A stretch of 38,462 nt of DNA from Oceanobacillus_B kapialis (lineage in GTDB: Bacteria > Bacillota > Bacilli > Bacillales > Amphibacillaceae): assembly GCF_042685265.1 (NCBI RefSeq), contig NZ_JBHUMX010000020.1. One strand, given 5' to 3'. The notes below the pieces were generated by a model that was not told the origin of the DNA, ran no database searches, and worked only from the letters and a program-made list of their open reading frames with translations. Below are positions 31,522 to 38,462 of this stretch, in pieces (within the stretch, counting starts at the first letter, position 1; each line of letters starts with the position of its first letter). Position numbers and translations under genes: made by a program.

Positions 31522-32469
31522 ATGATTTTATTTTCAGCAGATATTACGAGTAATCTTCAAAAACAGTTAATGGAAGCAAATCCTGATCAGGAGTTTATTT
31601 TCTATAAGAATATGGAAGCAGCACGGACAAAACTTCCTGAGGCCGAAGTTCTCGTAACCTACGGGGAAGACCTTACAGATGAATTAATAAAGGAAGCTGT
31701 GTCACTTAAATGGATTATGGTCATTTCAGCAGGGTTGGAAAAAATGCCATTACAAGCGATTCGTGAGCGGGGAATTCTTGTTACAAACGCACGAGGGATT
31801 CACAGTATCCCAATGGCAGAGTATGCAATCTCCATGATTCTCCAAGTATACCGAAAAAATAGGCAGTTAGTAGAATATGAAAAGGCAAATGAATGGGCGC
31901 ACCACTTATCAATGGACGAGCTCCATGGAAAGACAATGGTTATCTTAGGCGCAGGAGCAATCGGGCAAGAAGTGGCCAGACTGGCAAAGGCTTTCCATGT
32001 AAAAACGATTGGTGTTTCAAGAAGTGGAACCCCAGTTGCATCATTTGATGAAGTCTACAGCATAAATGCATTAAATTCTCTGCTTCCACAGGCAGATATT
32101 TTTATCTCGATCTTACCAAGTACTGATAAAACACGTGGCATGCTGCGATACGACAATTTAGCGGCATTGCCTGAACATGCTATTTTTATGAATTTGGGGC
32201 GAGGTGATGTCATTGCCACAAATGATATCCTTCGTGCGGTGAATGAAGAACAAATCGCGCATGCTGTGCTGGATGTTTTTGAAGAAGAGCCTTTGCCAGC
32301 AGGGCATTCTTTATGGGATCACGAATTTATCACGGTGACGCCACATATTTCTTCTAGGTCCAAGCATTATGAAGCAAGAGCGCTAGAAATTTTTCAAAAG
32401 AATCTTATGATATATGGGAAGGAAAAGCAAGACTATGTGAATAAAATTGATCTAACGAGGGGGTATTAA
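31522..32469 (+). CDS. D-isomer-specific 2-hydroxyacid dehydrogenase
   Basis: A 315-aa NAD(P)-dependent oxidoreductase. The catalytic domain is formed by the N- and C-terminal parts; the Rossmann core has VILGAGAIGQEVARLAKAF near residue 140. Active-site residues are arginine in FMNLGRGDV, glutamate in LDVFEEEPLP and histidine in VTPHIS. The ATG follows ATGGGGGAAAAATAG right after the structured element. The substrate is unknown (a 2-keto acid such as glyoxylate, phosphonate or hydroxypyruvate for the family). It ends two bases before the cobalamin adenosyltransferase gene and is probably co-transcribed with it. Confidence 0.92.
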   Translation: MILFSADITSNLQKQLMEANPDQEFIFYKNMEAARTKLPEAEVLVTYGEDLTDELIKEAVSLKWIMVISAGLEKMPLQAIRERGILVTNARGIHSIPMAEYAISMILQVYRKNRQLVEYEKANEWAHHLSMDELHGKTMVILGAGAIGQEVARLAKAFHVKTIGVSRSGTPVASFDEVYSINALNSLLPQADIFISILPSTDKTRGMLRYDNLAALPEHAIFMNLGRGDVIATNDILRAVNEEQIAHAVLDVFEEEPLPAGHSLWDHEFITVTPHISSRSKHYEARALEIFQKNLMIYGKEKQDYVNKIDLTRGY

Positions 32470-32471
32470 GC

Positions 32472-33023
32472 ATGCGAATTTACACACGATCAGGTGATAA
32501 AGGGCAGACTTCTTTAATTTACGGGAAACGAGTAGCGAAAAATGATGCACGTGTTGAGGCATATGGCACATGTGATGAAACGAATTCCATGATCGGGCTA
32601 GGGCTGAGCTTTTTGGACGGAGAAGAATTTGCTGGAAAAGAAGTCTTCCTGAAACGAATGGAACGTGTTCAAACTATACTTTTCCATGTAGGAGCAGAGC
32701 TGGCGACACCTGAGGATAAAGAGGTAACGTGGAAGCTTAAAAAAGAGCACATTGAAGAACTTGAGAAAGAAATCGATGAATGGGATGCAGAGCTAGAACC
32801 GCTGAAGAACTTTATCCTGCCGTCTGGACATAAGGCTGCCAGTGCCTTGCATGCAGCTAGAACTGTCGCACGCCGGGCAGAAAGGATGGCAATTGGGGTA
32901 GGTGAGGTGAATCCGCTAGTCGTATCCTACTTGAATCGCTTATCTGATTATCTCTTCGTTGCTGCACGCTATGTGAATAAGCAGCTGGGTAGAACAGAAT
33001 CGCATTTAAGAGCGGATGTTTAG
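32472..33023 (+). CDS. Cob(I)yrinic acid a,c-diamide adenosyltransferase, PduO type
   Basis: A 183-aa enzyme transferring adenosyl from ATP to cob(I)alamin to make coenzyme B12. YTRSGDKGQTSLIYGKRVAK binds the ATP triphosphate, AYGTCDETNSMIGLGLS follows, and ARTVARRAERMA contains the conserved arginines. Similar to YvqK of B. subtilis. The ATG follows ACGAGGGGG. It is directly behind the dehydrogenase gene with a two-base gap; a B12-dependent pathway is not encoded nearby. Confidence 0.94.
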   Translation: MRIYTRSGDKGQTSLIYGKRVAKNDARVEAYGTCDETNSMIGLGLSFLDGEEFAGKEVFLKRMERVQTILFHVGAELATPEDKEVTWKLKKEHIEELEKEIDEWDAELEPLKNFILPSGHKAASALHAARTVARRAERMAIGVGEVNPLVVSYLNRLSDYLFVAARYVNKQLGRTESHLRADV

Positions 33024-33115
33024 AAACGATTTTTCTATTTTAAGCAAAATTAAAGATCAGAAAATGCTTTTTGTACAAGTATTCATAATTATATAGGAGT
33101 ACTCATATACTTTTA

Positions 33116-33145
33116 TTGACAGAATCGCGCATGAGAGCGTACACT
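33116..33145 (+). promoter_or_regulatory. Promoter of perR
   Basis: TTGACA (33116-33121), 18 bp, TACACT (33140-33145). The PerR boxes lie immediately downstream, around the expected start of transcription. Confidence 0.65.
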
Positions 33146-33147
33146 AT

Positions 33148-33181
33148 TTATAAAGATTATAAACTAATAATATTATTATAA
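33148..33181 (+). promoter_or_regulatory. PerR boxes for autoregulation
   Basis: TTATAAAGATTATAA (33148-33162) matches the Per box TTATAATNATTATAA at all but one position. A second, weaker site, ATAATATTATTATAA (33167-33181), matches 12 of 14. Their place just after the -10 box fits repression of perR by its own product, as known in B. subtilis. Confidence 0.75.
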
Positions 33182-33212
33182 TTGTACAAAATATAAAAGA
33201 GAGGTGATGGCG

Positions 33213-33656
33213 GTGTCTGAGAGACAATTAAAAAAAGCGATAGACACTTTAAAAGAGTCAGGCGTCCGGATCACACCACAACGACATGCGGTTTTGGAAT
33301 ATCTTCTAAATGCAATGGTTCACCCTACAGCTGATGATATATATAAGGCACTTGAAGGGAAATTCCCGAATATGAGTGTAGCCACCGTGTATAATAATCT
33401 GCGGGTATTGCGTGAAATTGGGCTTGTTAGGGAGCTGACCTACGGGGATTCCTCAAGCAGATTTGACTGCAATACAACGGATCATTATCACATCATTTGC
33501 GAGTCTTGCGGCAAAATTGTGGATTTCCATTATCCTTCATTAGATGAAGTAGAAGCATTAGCCGAACAGGTAACCGGCTTTGAAGTAAGTCATCATCGTA
33601 TGGAAGTTTATGGTAAGTGCAAGGAATGTCAACAGGTAGATACAAAAAAACATTAA
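33213..33656 (+). CDS. perR: Peroxide-responsive repressor PerR
   Basis: A 147-aa Fur-family repressor that senses H2O2 by iron-catalysed histidine oxidation. The winged helix includes VRITPQRHAVLEYL and PNMSVATVYNNLRVLREIGL. Regulatory metal ligands of PerR are visible: His in MVHPTADDIYKAL, Asp in SSRFD, His-x-His in DHYHII and Asp in IVDFHYP; the structural zinc site is CESC and CKEC. A cysteine replaces the usual aromatic in FDCNTTD. The GTG at 33213 has GAGAGGTG at good spacing; the ATG at 33207 is too close to it. Confidence 0.95.
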   Translation: MSERQLKKAIDTLKESGVRITPQRHAVLEYLLNAMVHPTADDIYKALEGKFPNMSVATVYNNLRVLREIGLVRELTYGDSSSRFDCNTTDHYHIICESCGKIVDFHYPSLDEVEALAEQVTGFEVSHHRMEVYGKCKECQQVDTKKH

Positions 33657-33663
33657 AACAAAC

Positions 33664-33702
33664 AAAAGCTGCTTCACCCGATATGGGAGAGCAGCTTTTT
33701 TC
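33664..33702. terminator. Bidirectional terminator between perR and pabB
   Basis: AAAAGCTGCT (33664-33673) and AGCAGCTTTT (33690-33699) form the stem, with inner CCC/GGG pairing and a run of six T. Convergent genes on both sides. Confidence 0.88.
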
Positions 33703-33711
33703 TTTAGCAAT

Positions 33712-35445
33712 TTAATAAACCTGAACAGGTACCCAACCCCGAACACTATTAATCATCCATAGATTCGTGCATTTTGAAAGATCACGTTTATGAATGACAC
33801 GCTCCTTAATTTCTCCTTTTTCAAGTAAAGCCTGCCTATAGGTGCCCGGCAGTAGCCCGCTTTCTACAGGGGGCGTATAATAATGCCCGTCCATCTCTAC
33901 GACAATATTCCCCATTGTAAACTCGGTAATCTCATTTGCATCATTCCATAACAGGATATCCTCTGTGTTATTATCAGTATCGTGAAACAAAGATTGATAG
34001 TGGGATCTATTAGTTGTTTTATGGTATAAATAGATATTTTCGTTGTCAATCGGACCTTTTGCAAGTTCGATTTGCATGGGTTGAGCAGGCGATTTTATTG
34101 GATTGTATTCAAGTTTTGTGCTTCCGTCCCTGCTTAGAAGCAAGCGTATTTTCCAATTCTCCTGTTGGGTTAAGCGTTTTTCAAGGTTGGTTAGTTCTTC
34201 TCTAATTGCTTGAATGTTCACTTGGAATTCAAAATAGTCCGCTGATCGTTTTAGGCGTTTCAAATGATACTCCAGCACCATAAAATTTCCGTCCGAGTAT
34301 CCTATTGTTTCTAGTAGTTGAAAGTGCGTTTGCTTTGTTTGCAGCACCTTGGATTTTGTTAGAACCTCTTCATACTCTTCAACAGGATCAGAATCCCATG
34401 TAATTCCTCCTCCAACACCGTAAACTGCTTTTCCAGTTTGATTCTCTATCTGAACCGTCCGGATTGGGACATTAAAGATGGCTTCCATTTGTGGCGTAAT
34501 AAAACCGATCGCACCACAATACACATTCCTCGGCTGTTCTTCAAGCCCTTCAATAATGTTCATTGTACTCCCTTTAGGTGCGCCGGTGATCGACCCACAT
34601 GGGAATAGGGCTGCAAAAACGTCCGGCAGCTCGGTCTTTTCCTCGAGTTCAGCCGTGACAGTGGAGGTCATTTGGTGAACGGTTGGATAGGACTCAATCT
34701 GAAAAAGGAAAGGCACCTTAACTGTTCCGGCCTTGGCAATTCTTCCAAGGTCATTTCGCAGTAAATCAACTATCATCACATTTTCCGCCTGGTTTTTCGC
34801 TGAGTTAGCGAGCCATTCCTTTTGTTGTTTATCCTGCTGCAATGTATTTCCTCTTGCCGCAGTGCCTTTCATTGGCTTGGTTAGGATTGTATTATTTCGC
34901 ATATGGAAAAATAATTCTGGGGAAGCAGAAATCATCGTATGTTTGCCATCATTAATATAAGCACTATAATTGGAAGCTTGTGCCTTGGAAAGATGATGAT
35001 AATAGGCGATACTGTCCCCAGAAAATTGACTAAGCAAGCGAATTGTATAATTTACTTGATATGTAATTCCTTTTCGGATTGCTTCTTTAATGGCTTGGAT
35101 GCGCTGCGTATATTCATGTTTTTGTGTTAAAGGCGTCCATTTTTCTGTTTTAAAAGATCCAGTGGCAGTAATTGGCTCGTTGCTAGGCTGCGCAAAAATA
35201 CCAAACCAAACGAAAGGGAGATGAGGTTCTGAGTTGACTGTAAATGCATCATCAAAAGCGGGTGCTGCTTCATAGGAAACATATCCAGCAGCATAGTATC
35301 CTTGACTAACAAATTTTTGGACGAGTTTTAATGCAGGAACAACCTCCTCAATGACAGAAGCGGTAATAACTTCTTTAGGATTCGTAAAATGCATAGGGAC
35401 TTTGTGACCTTCGCCATTTAAAAAATCAAAGTATAACTGGGGCAT
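33712..35445 (-). CDS. pabB: Aminodeoxychorismate synthase component I fused to 4-amino-4-deoxychorismate lyase (PabB-PabC)
   Basis: A 577-aa bifunctional protein for p-aminobenzoate, a folate precursor. Residues 1-365 are the chorismate-binding domain with KPMKGTAARGN, ENVMIVDLLRNDLGRI, GSITGAPKGSTMNIIEGLE and CGAIGFITP. Residues about 380-577 are a class IV PLP aminotransferase fold: LLETIGYSDGNFMVLEYHLK, the catalytic lysine in LYHKTTNRSHYQ, NEITEFTMGNIVV and SGLLPGTYRQALL. The fusion supplies all steps after glutamine release. The start overlaps the end of pabA by 20 bp. A single-gene pabB-pabC fusion is not the B. subtilis arrangement. Confidence 0.93.
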   Translation of the reverse strand: MPQLYFDFLNGEGHKVPMHFTNPKEVITASVIEEVVPALKLVQKFVSQGYYAAGYVSYEAAPAFDDAFTVNSEPHLPFVWFGIFAQPSNEPITATGSFKTEKWTPLTQKHEYTQRIQAIKEAIRKGITYQVNYTIRLLSQFSGDSIAYYHHLSKAQASNYSAYINDGKHTMISASPELFFHMRNNTILTKPMKGTAARGNTLQQDKQQKEWLANSAKNQAENVMIVDLLRNDLGRIAKAGTVKVPFLFQIESYPTVHQMTSTVTAELEEKTELPDVFAALFPCGSITGAPKGSTMNIIEGLEEQPRNVYCGAIGFITPQMEAIFNVPIRTVQIENQTGKAVYGVGGGITWDSDPVEEYEEVLTKSKVLQTKQTHFQLLETIGYSDGNFMVLEYHLKRLKRSADYFEFQVNIQAIREELTNLEKRLTQQENWKIRLLLSRDGSTKLEYNPIKSPAQPMQIELAKGPIDNENIYLYHKTTNRSHYQSLFHDTDNNTEDILLWNDANEITEFTMGNIVVEMDGHYYTPPVESGLLPGTYRQALLEKGEIKERVIHKRDLSKCTNLWMINSVRGWVPVQVY

Positions 35446-36025
35446 CGCTTTGTTTCACTACCTTTCTTGTAATAAAGTTATCTAGCATTCGCAGACCTTC
35501 TTGGGTAAGAATAGCTTCTGGATGTGCTTGTATCCCTTCCAATGGGAATTCTTTATGACGAATACCCATAATTTCTCCGCCCGCAGTTTCGGCCGTTATC
35601 TCCAGGCAACCTGGCAATGTCTGTTTTTCCACTATTAAGGAATGATAGCGGGTTACGTTCAATGGCGAAGGGAGAGAGTGAAACAGGCCATGTCCATCAT
35701 GTGTAATAGCGGATATTTTTCCGTGCATTGGTTGTGCAGCGGGAATAACAGAAGCTCCAAACGCTCTAGCAAGTGCTTGGTGACCAAGACAAATGCCGAG
35801 TATAGGGATCTCTTTATGGAAATGCTCAATAAGAGGTAGACAAATTCCAGCTTGGTCAGGATGGCCTGGGCCTGGTGAAAGTATAATGCACTCTGGAGCT
35901 AGTTGTTCTATTTCCTCTAGTTGGATCGCATCATTTCGTTTAACCACAACGTTTTGATTTAATTGTTTTAGATATTGTACAAGGTTATATGTAAAAGAAT
36001 CGTAGTTATCAATGAGTAAAATCAT
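35426..36025 (-). CDS. pabA: Aminodeoxychorismate synthase glutamine amidotransferase component (PabA)
   Basis: A 199-aa class I amidotransferase giving ammonia to PabB. LIDNYDSFTYNLVQYL at the N-terminus, oxyanion region ILSPGPGHP, the nucleophile in LGICLGHQALA and the His-Glu pair in GIQAHPEAILT (alanine replaces the usual phenylalanine before HPE). The ATG at 36025 follows AGAGGTG; the in-frame GTG at 36037 lies within that site. First gene of the pabA-pabBC operon. The paralogue TrpG is possible by sequence, but the PabBC partner decides the name. Confidence 0.92.
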   Translation of the reverse strand: MILLIDNYDSFTYNLVQYLKQLNQNVVVKRNDAIQLEEIEQLAPECIILSPGPGHPDQAGICLPLIEHFHKEIPILGICLGHQALARAFGASVIPAAQPMHGKISAITHDGHGLFHSLPSPLNVTRYHSLIVEKQTLPGCLEITAETAGGEIMGIRHKEFPLEGIQAHPEAILTQEGLRMLDNFITRKVVKQSDAPVIL

Positions 36026-36154
36026 CGGGTGTAACACCTCTGTATTTTTAAGTTGGTTTGTCCTGATTATGAATAAAATCTCCTATCGATTGGAGATCGC
36101 TTTATTATTATAGCAGACGGGAAACAATTGGGTTTTATCTATTAAAAGAAAACA

Positions 36155-36182
36155 AATAAAAAGCCACCTTCATTAAGGCGGC
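36155..36182 (-). terminator. Terminator of ygzB
   Basis: On the minus strand GCCGCCTT, AATG, AAGGTGGC form an 8-bp stem with one G-U, followed by TTTTTATTTG. The 130 bp between it and pabA hold the pabA promoter region; TATAAT lies at 36112-36107 on the minus strand without a clear -35. Confidence 0.78.
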
Positions 36183-36190
36183 CATCATTA

Positions 36191-36571
36191 TTATTTATTC
36201 TCTTTCGCTTTATCTTTTTGGTAACGTCTTGTATTGTATTTCTCATCGAATTCTTTTCCTTCTAAGTCCTTGTCCAATGTTAATGGTTGCTTACAATGCA
36301 TGCAGGCATCCACCCGACCAAGCATTTTTGTAGGCTTCTCACAATTAGGGCATACGATGGGCACCGCTTTCAATGATAAGGTGCCGATCCAGACATAGAC
36401 AGCACAGCTTAAGATGACCATTATGACACCGAGAAGAAAAAAGATGATCATAAGCCATTCAATATTTCTGGTTAATATACCACCGTACATTAAAAGGATC
36501 CCAGCAAATACTAAGATGAGCGCAAACGATCTTATTTTATTTATTTTACTAGAATAAACTAATTGGGCCAT
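36191..36571 (-). CDS. ygzB: YgzB family membrane protein with zinc ribbon
   Basis: A 126-aa protein with two membrane spans (about 15-33 and 40-65) and a cytoplasmic zinc-ribbon-like end: CPNC, then CMHC 15 residues later, followed by a charged tail. This is the UPF0295/YgzB family of bacilli; the function is unknown. The ATG at 36571 follows AAGGAGGAA; the frame is open to 36592. In B. subtilis ygzB adjoins perR; here pabA and pabBC lie between them. Confidence 0.92.
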   Translation of the reverse strand: MAQLVYSSKINKIRSFALILVFAGILLMYGGILTRNIEWLMIIFFLLGVIMVILSCAVYVWIGTLSLKAVPIVCPNCEKPTKMLGRVDACMHCKQPLTLDKDLEGKEFDEKYNTRRYQKDKAKENK

Positions 36572-36646
36572 GCTTATTCCTCCTTCATCCATTCAAACAG
36601 TAGTATAGCATATTTCATAGTTTTTTTGATTTGATAAAAAGGAATT

Positions 36647-36675
36647 TCTACATATATAACGAATTGTACTATAAT
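36647..36675 (+). promoter_or_regulatory. Probable promoter of ygxA
   Basis: TCTACA (36647-36652), 17 bp, TATAAT (36670-36675), 77 bp before the ygxA start. It is divergent from ygzB. Confidence 0.5.
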
Positions 36676-36752
36676 GTACGTTTAAAAATAAAATTTAGCT
36701 TCTTTTACTATAGAGGAAATATAAAAGATAATGTTTAATTGGAGGCAAAGGT

Positions 36753-37622
36753 ATGGAGCGTTTTTTAAGACCGATTTATCAAGAACATGCAAGTGATGCG
36801 AATACATTAGGTATTATATTAATGGAGAAAACAAAACCGAACAGTCCCGTTACGGAGAACTTTGATGGAATCTTACTTATTATCGTGCAAGATGCAGATC
36901 TGGATTGGCAAGCAAAGCATTATGAATTTGAAGACGAAAGATCTGCAGCGGTACATATTGTTAAGGAATCTGTCTTAATGGAATGGATTGATACAAGTGG
37001 CTATCGCAGGGGAGTAGAATGGGTCATTTACGGAAGAGTTATTTTTGATCGCAATGAATATGTCTATCATTTAAAGAACCAGCTGAGGGATTTTCCAAAC
37101 GAAAAGCGGGATTTAAGAAAGGCGATCGAATTTGGGAAGCTTGTAAAAAGCTATACCGAAGCAAAGGATTTATATGAAACGAATGATTATAAAGATGCCA
37201 ATAGTAAAATCTTATATTCCCTTCATTATTTAGCGCGACTTGCTGTAATCGAGAAAGGTTACTACCCGGAGGTAACGGTATGGAGTCAGGTGAGACAAAT
37301 TGACCTTGAAGTATACAAATTATATGAAGAGTTTGTAGAGAGCCGCGAAGAAATGAAAAAAAGAATTGAGCTTCTGTTATTGGCTATGGACTTTATTATT
37401 AGCAATAGAACGGAGTCGTCTGTTAAACATTTATTAGATATTATGGAGAAAAGGGAGGAGCCTTGGTCATACGCCGAGCTCAAAACATTGCCAGAGACCA
37501 CCGCATACACGCTGGATTTAACAGCTATTATTTCTTTTATGGTGGAAAAAGGGCTGCTTACGATCGTAAAGCAGGAGACAAAGGGGATTGGCGTGTATCA
37601 TCGAAAGTATGTCGTTAAATAA
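36753..37622 (+). CDS. ygxA: Nucleotidyltransferase-like protein YgxA
   Basis: A 289-aa cytoplasmic protein upstream of an rRNA operon, as ygxA is in B. subtilis. The N-terminal part (FLRPIYQEHASDANTLGIIL, then TENFDGILLIIV) resembles a nucleotidyltransferase fold whose catalytic DxD appears degenerate; a helical middle region has KDANSKILYSLHYLARLAVIEKG; the C-terminal 70 residues look like a winged helix. The biochemical function is unknown. The ATG follows TTGGAGGCAAAGG. Confidence 0.92.
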   Translation: MERFLRPIYQEHASDANTLGIILMEKTKPNSPVTENFDGILLIIVQDADLDWQAKHYEFEDERSAAVHIVKESVLMEWIDTSGYRRGVEWVIYGRVIFDRNEYVYHLKNQLRDFPNEKRDLRKAIEFGKLVKSYTEAKDLYETNDYKDANSKILYSLHYLARLAVIEKGYYPEVTVWSQVRQIDLEVYKLYEEFVESREEMKKRIELLLLAMDFIISNRTESSVKHLLDIMEKREEPWSYAELKTLPETTAYTLDLTAIISFMVEKGLLTIVKQETKGIGVYHRKYVVK

Positions 37623-37714
37623 AGTGCATCTTTGAATGTCGAGGAGCTTTTCTCCTTACTATATTTAGTAATGAATACTTCTCTAAAAGTGGAATTAATA
37701 AGATGGAACCCTAT

Positions 37715-37799
37715 AAAGCTTCCTTGCATAGTATTGTAATGGTTGTTCTTTAGATTGCTTCTATTGGAGGACTGTCTATTAATGCAAGGAGCTTTGTTT
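37715..37799 (+). other. Long-range inverted repeat between ygxA and the rRNA promoters
   Basis: AAAGCTTCCTTGCAT (37715-37729) and ATGCAAGGAGCTTT (37782-37795) are complementary with one bulge and are separated by 52 bases. GTTTTAATG follows, so the structure could terminate ygxA transcription; a smaller hairpin GGAGCTTTTCTCC lies at 37642-37654. No open frame with a ribosome binding site is visible in 37623-37829. Confidence 0.45.
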
Positions 37800-37829
37800 T
37801 AATGTTACAAAAGAAATTTAAAATTTACA

Positions 37830-37858
37830 TTGACTTTATATTTTATCCGTGGTAAATT
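37830..37858 (+). promoter_or_regulatory. rRNA promoter P1
   Basis: TTGACT (37830-37835), 17 bp, TAAATT (37853-37858). GTCGC at 37866-37870 begins 7 bases after the -10, so initiation at G is likely. Confidence 0.7.
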
Positions 37859-37914
37859 TAAATCCGTCGCAAAAATCCACGTTGATTTAACGACAATTAT
37901 CACACAAAAAAATA

Positions 37915-37944
37915 TTGACAGCATTATCGAATGTGTGATATATT
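37915..37944 (+). promoter_or_regulatory. rRNA promoter P2
   Basis: TTGACA (37915-37920), 18 bp, TATATT (37939-37944). GTCGC follows 6 bases later at 37951-37955. Confidence 0.8.
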
Positions 37945-38010
37945 AATCAAGTCGCCAAATTCGACGGCGTTCATCAGCTTTTATCACGAAAAACAAATTG
38001 AAAAAAGTTG

Positions 38011-38039
38011 TTGACAAAGCATTTCAAAAATGGTATTAT
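38011..38039 (+). promoter_or_regulatory. rRNA promoter P3
   Basis: TTGACA (38011-38016), 17 bp, TATTAT (38034-38039), with A-rich sequence upstream. GTCGC follows 6 bases later at 38046-38050. The best of the three promoters. Confidence 0.85.
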
Positions 38040-38073
38040 AAAAAGGTCGCTGTAAAAAACGACTTAAACAAAT

Positions 38074-38083
38074 TGCTCTTTGA
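38074..38083 (+). promoter_or_regulatory. BoxA-like antitermination site in the rRNA leader
   Basis: TGCTCTTTGA, followed by AAACTGAACAAAAC, is the usual boxA-type sequence of Bacillus rRNA leaders, where Nus factors assemble for antitermination. Further on, ATCATGTTGA and TCGACATGAT (38179-38204) form a hairpin near the processing region before 16S. Confidence 0.7.
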
Positions 38084-38211
38084 AAACTGAACAAAACAAC
38101 CAGTATGTCAAGGAAAAACAGCTTGCTGTTTTTCGAAGAAATACAAAGCAGAAGTCAGCTTCTGTGAAGCTAAGACGCATCATGTTGATTGGTGTCGACA
38201 TGATACAAACT

Positions 38212-38462
38212 TTTTTGGAGAGTTTGATCTTGGCTCAGGACGAACGCTGGCGGCGTGCCTAATACATGCAAGTCGAGCGCAGGAAGCAAGCAGATCCCCT
38301 TCGGGGGTGACGCTTGTGGAATGAGCGGCGGACGGGTGAGTAACACGTGGGCAACCTACCTGTAAGACTGGGATAACCCCGGGAAACCGGGGCTAATACC
38401 GGATAACACTTTTCGTTGCATGACGAGAAGTTGAAAGGCGGCTTCGGCTGCCACTTACAGAT
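38212..38462 (+). rRNA. rrs: 16S ribosomal RNA, 5' part
   Basis: GGAGAGTTTGATC followed by TGGCTCAGGACGAACGCTGG is the conserved 5' end; the first variable region with GATCCCCTTCGGGGG and the GGCGGACGGGTGAGTAACACG segment follow. The gene runs off the right edge. Mature position 1 is placed by the E. coli offset of eight bases before GAGTTTG. Position 19 is T (GATCTTGG) where Bacillus usually has C. The sequence of the GATAACAC...GAAAGGCGGC region is typical of Bacillaceae. Confidence 0.97.

Overview
The window looks like the chromosome of a low-GC, endospore-forming Bacillaceae species. A gamma-type small acid-soluble spore protein (sspE), CtsR and PerR operators, strong AGGAGG-type ribosome binding sites and the gene order yfhE-yfhF-recX-yfhH-yfhP-mutY-sspE-ntdP(ygaC)-ygaD-gsaB-bcp-perR-ygzB-ygxA-rrn all match the region of the Bacillus subtilis map from yfhE to an rRNA operon. 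The first 250 bases of 16S rRNA, at the right edge, resemble the Oceanobacillus/Virgibacillus/Lentibacillus group to my eye. That genus-level call is an impression, not a search result.

Layout. 1-5060: clpE behind CtsR operators, a secreted ComEC-like metallo-beta-lactamase-fold protein, an SPFH membrane protein paired with a small ribbon-helix-helix protein, and two 21-bp-period repeat arrays. 5100-10620: two convergent ABC export modules, each headed by its own YtrA-type GntR repressor with a palindromic operator; the second resembles yxlEFG plus a DUF1648 membrane protein. 10670-12400: an XRE regulator, a small dsRBD-like protein, a cluster of DnaA boxes, the tiny gene yfhE and a GNAT acetyltransferase behind a structured leader. 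12770-18180: conserved yfhF-recX-yfhH-yfhP-mutY-sspE block. 18280-19300: a third, very large 21-bp array with an assembly gap. 19459-23334: ntdP, ygaD and gsaB, whose 3' end is in a second gap. 23380-28038: a dispersed repeat and a complete BceRS-BceAB/YxdJKLM-type peptide-sensing and resistance module. 28166-33023: K+ channel, bcp interrupted by an in-frame TGA, MFS exporter, sugar transferase, 2-hydroxyacid dehydrogenase and cobalamin adenosyltransferase. 33100-37622: autoregulated perR, pabA with a pabB-pabC fusion (inserted relative to B. subtilis), ygzB and ygxA. 37830-38462: three tandem rRNA promoters, the leader and the start of 16S rRNA.

The most unusual content is non-coding. Three intergenic arrays have strictly spaced 21-bp units (two helical turns). 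Two of them alternate two unit types, giving a 42-bp super-period, and two follow directly after transcription terminators. Two copies of a ~130-nt three-hairpin element, with paired changes in one stem, sit directly upstream of the start codons of mutY and a dehydrogenase gene. A leader containing a tRNA T-arm-like hairpin precedes the GNAT gene and its ribosome binding site can be sequestered. Four DnaA boxes lie within 109 bp. A BceR-type operator palindrome doubles as a terminator-like hairpin. These are candidates from reading the sequence; none has been tested by search or experiment.
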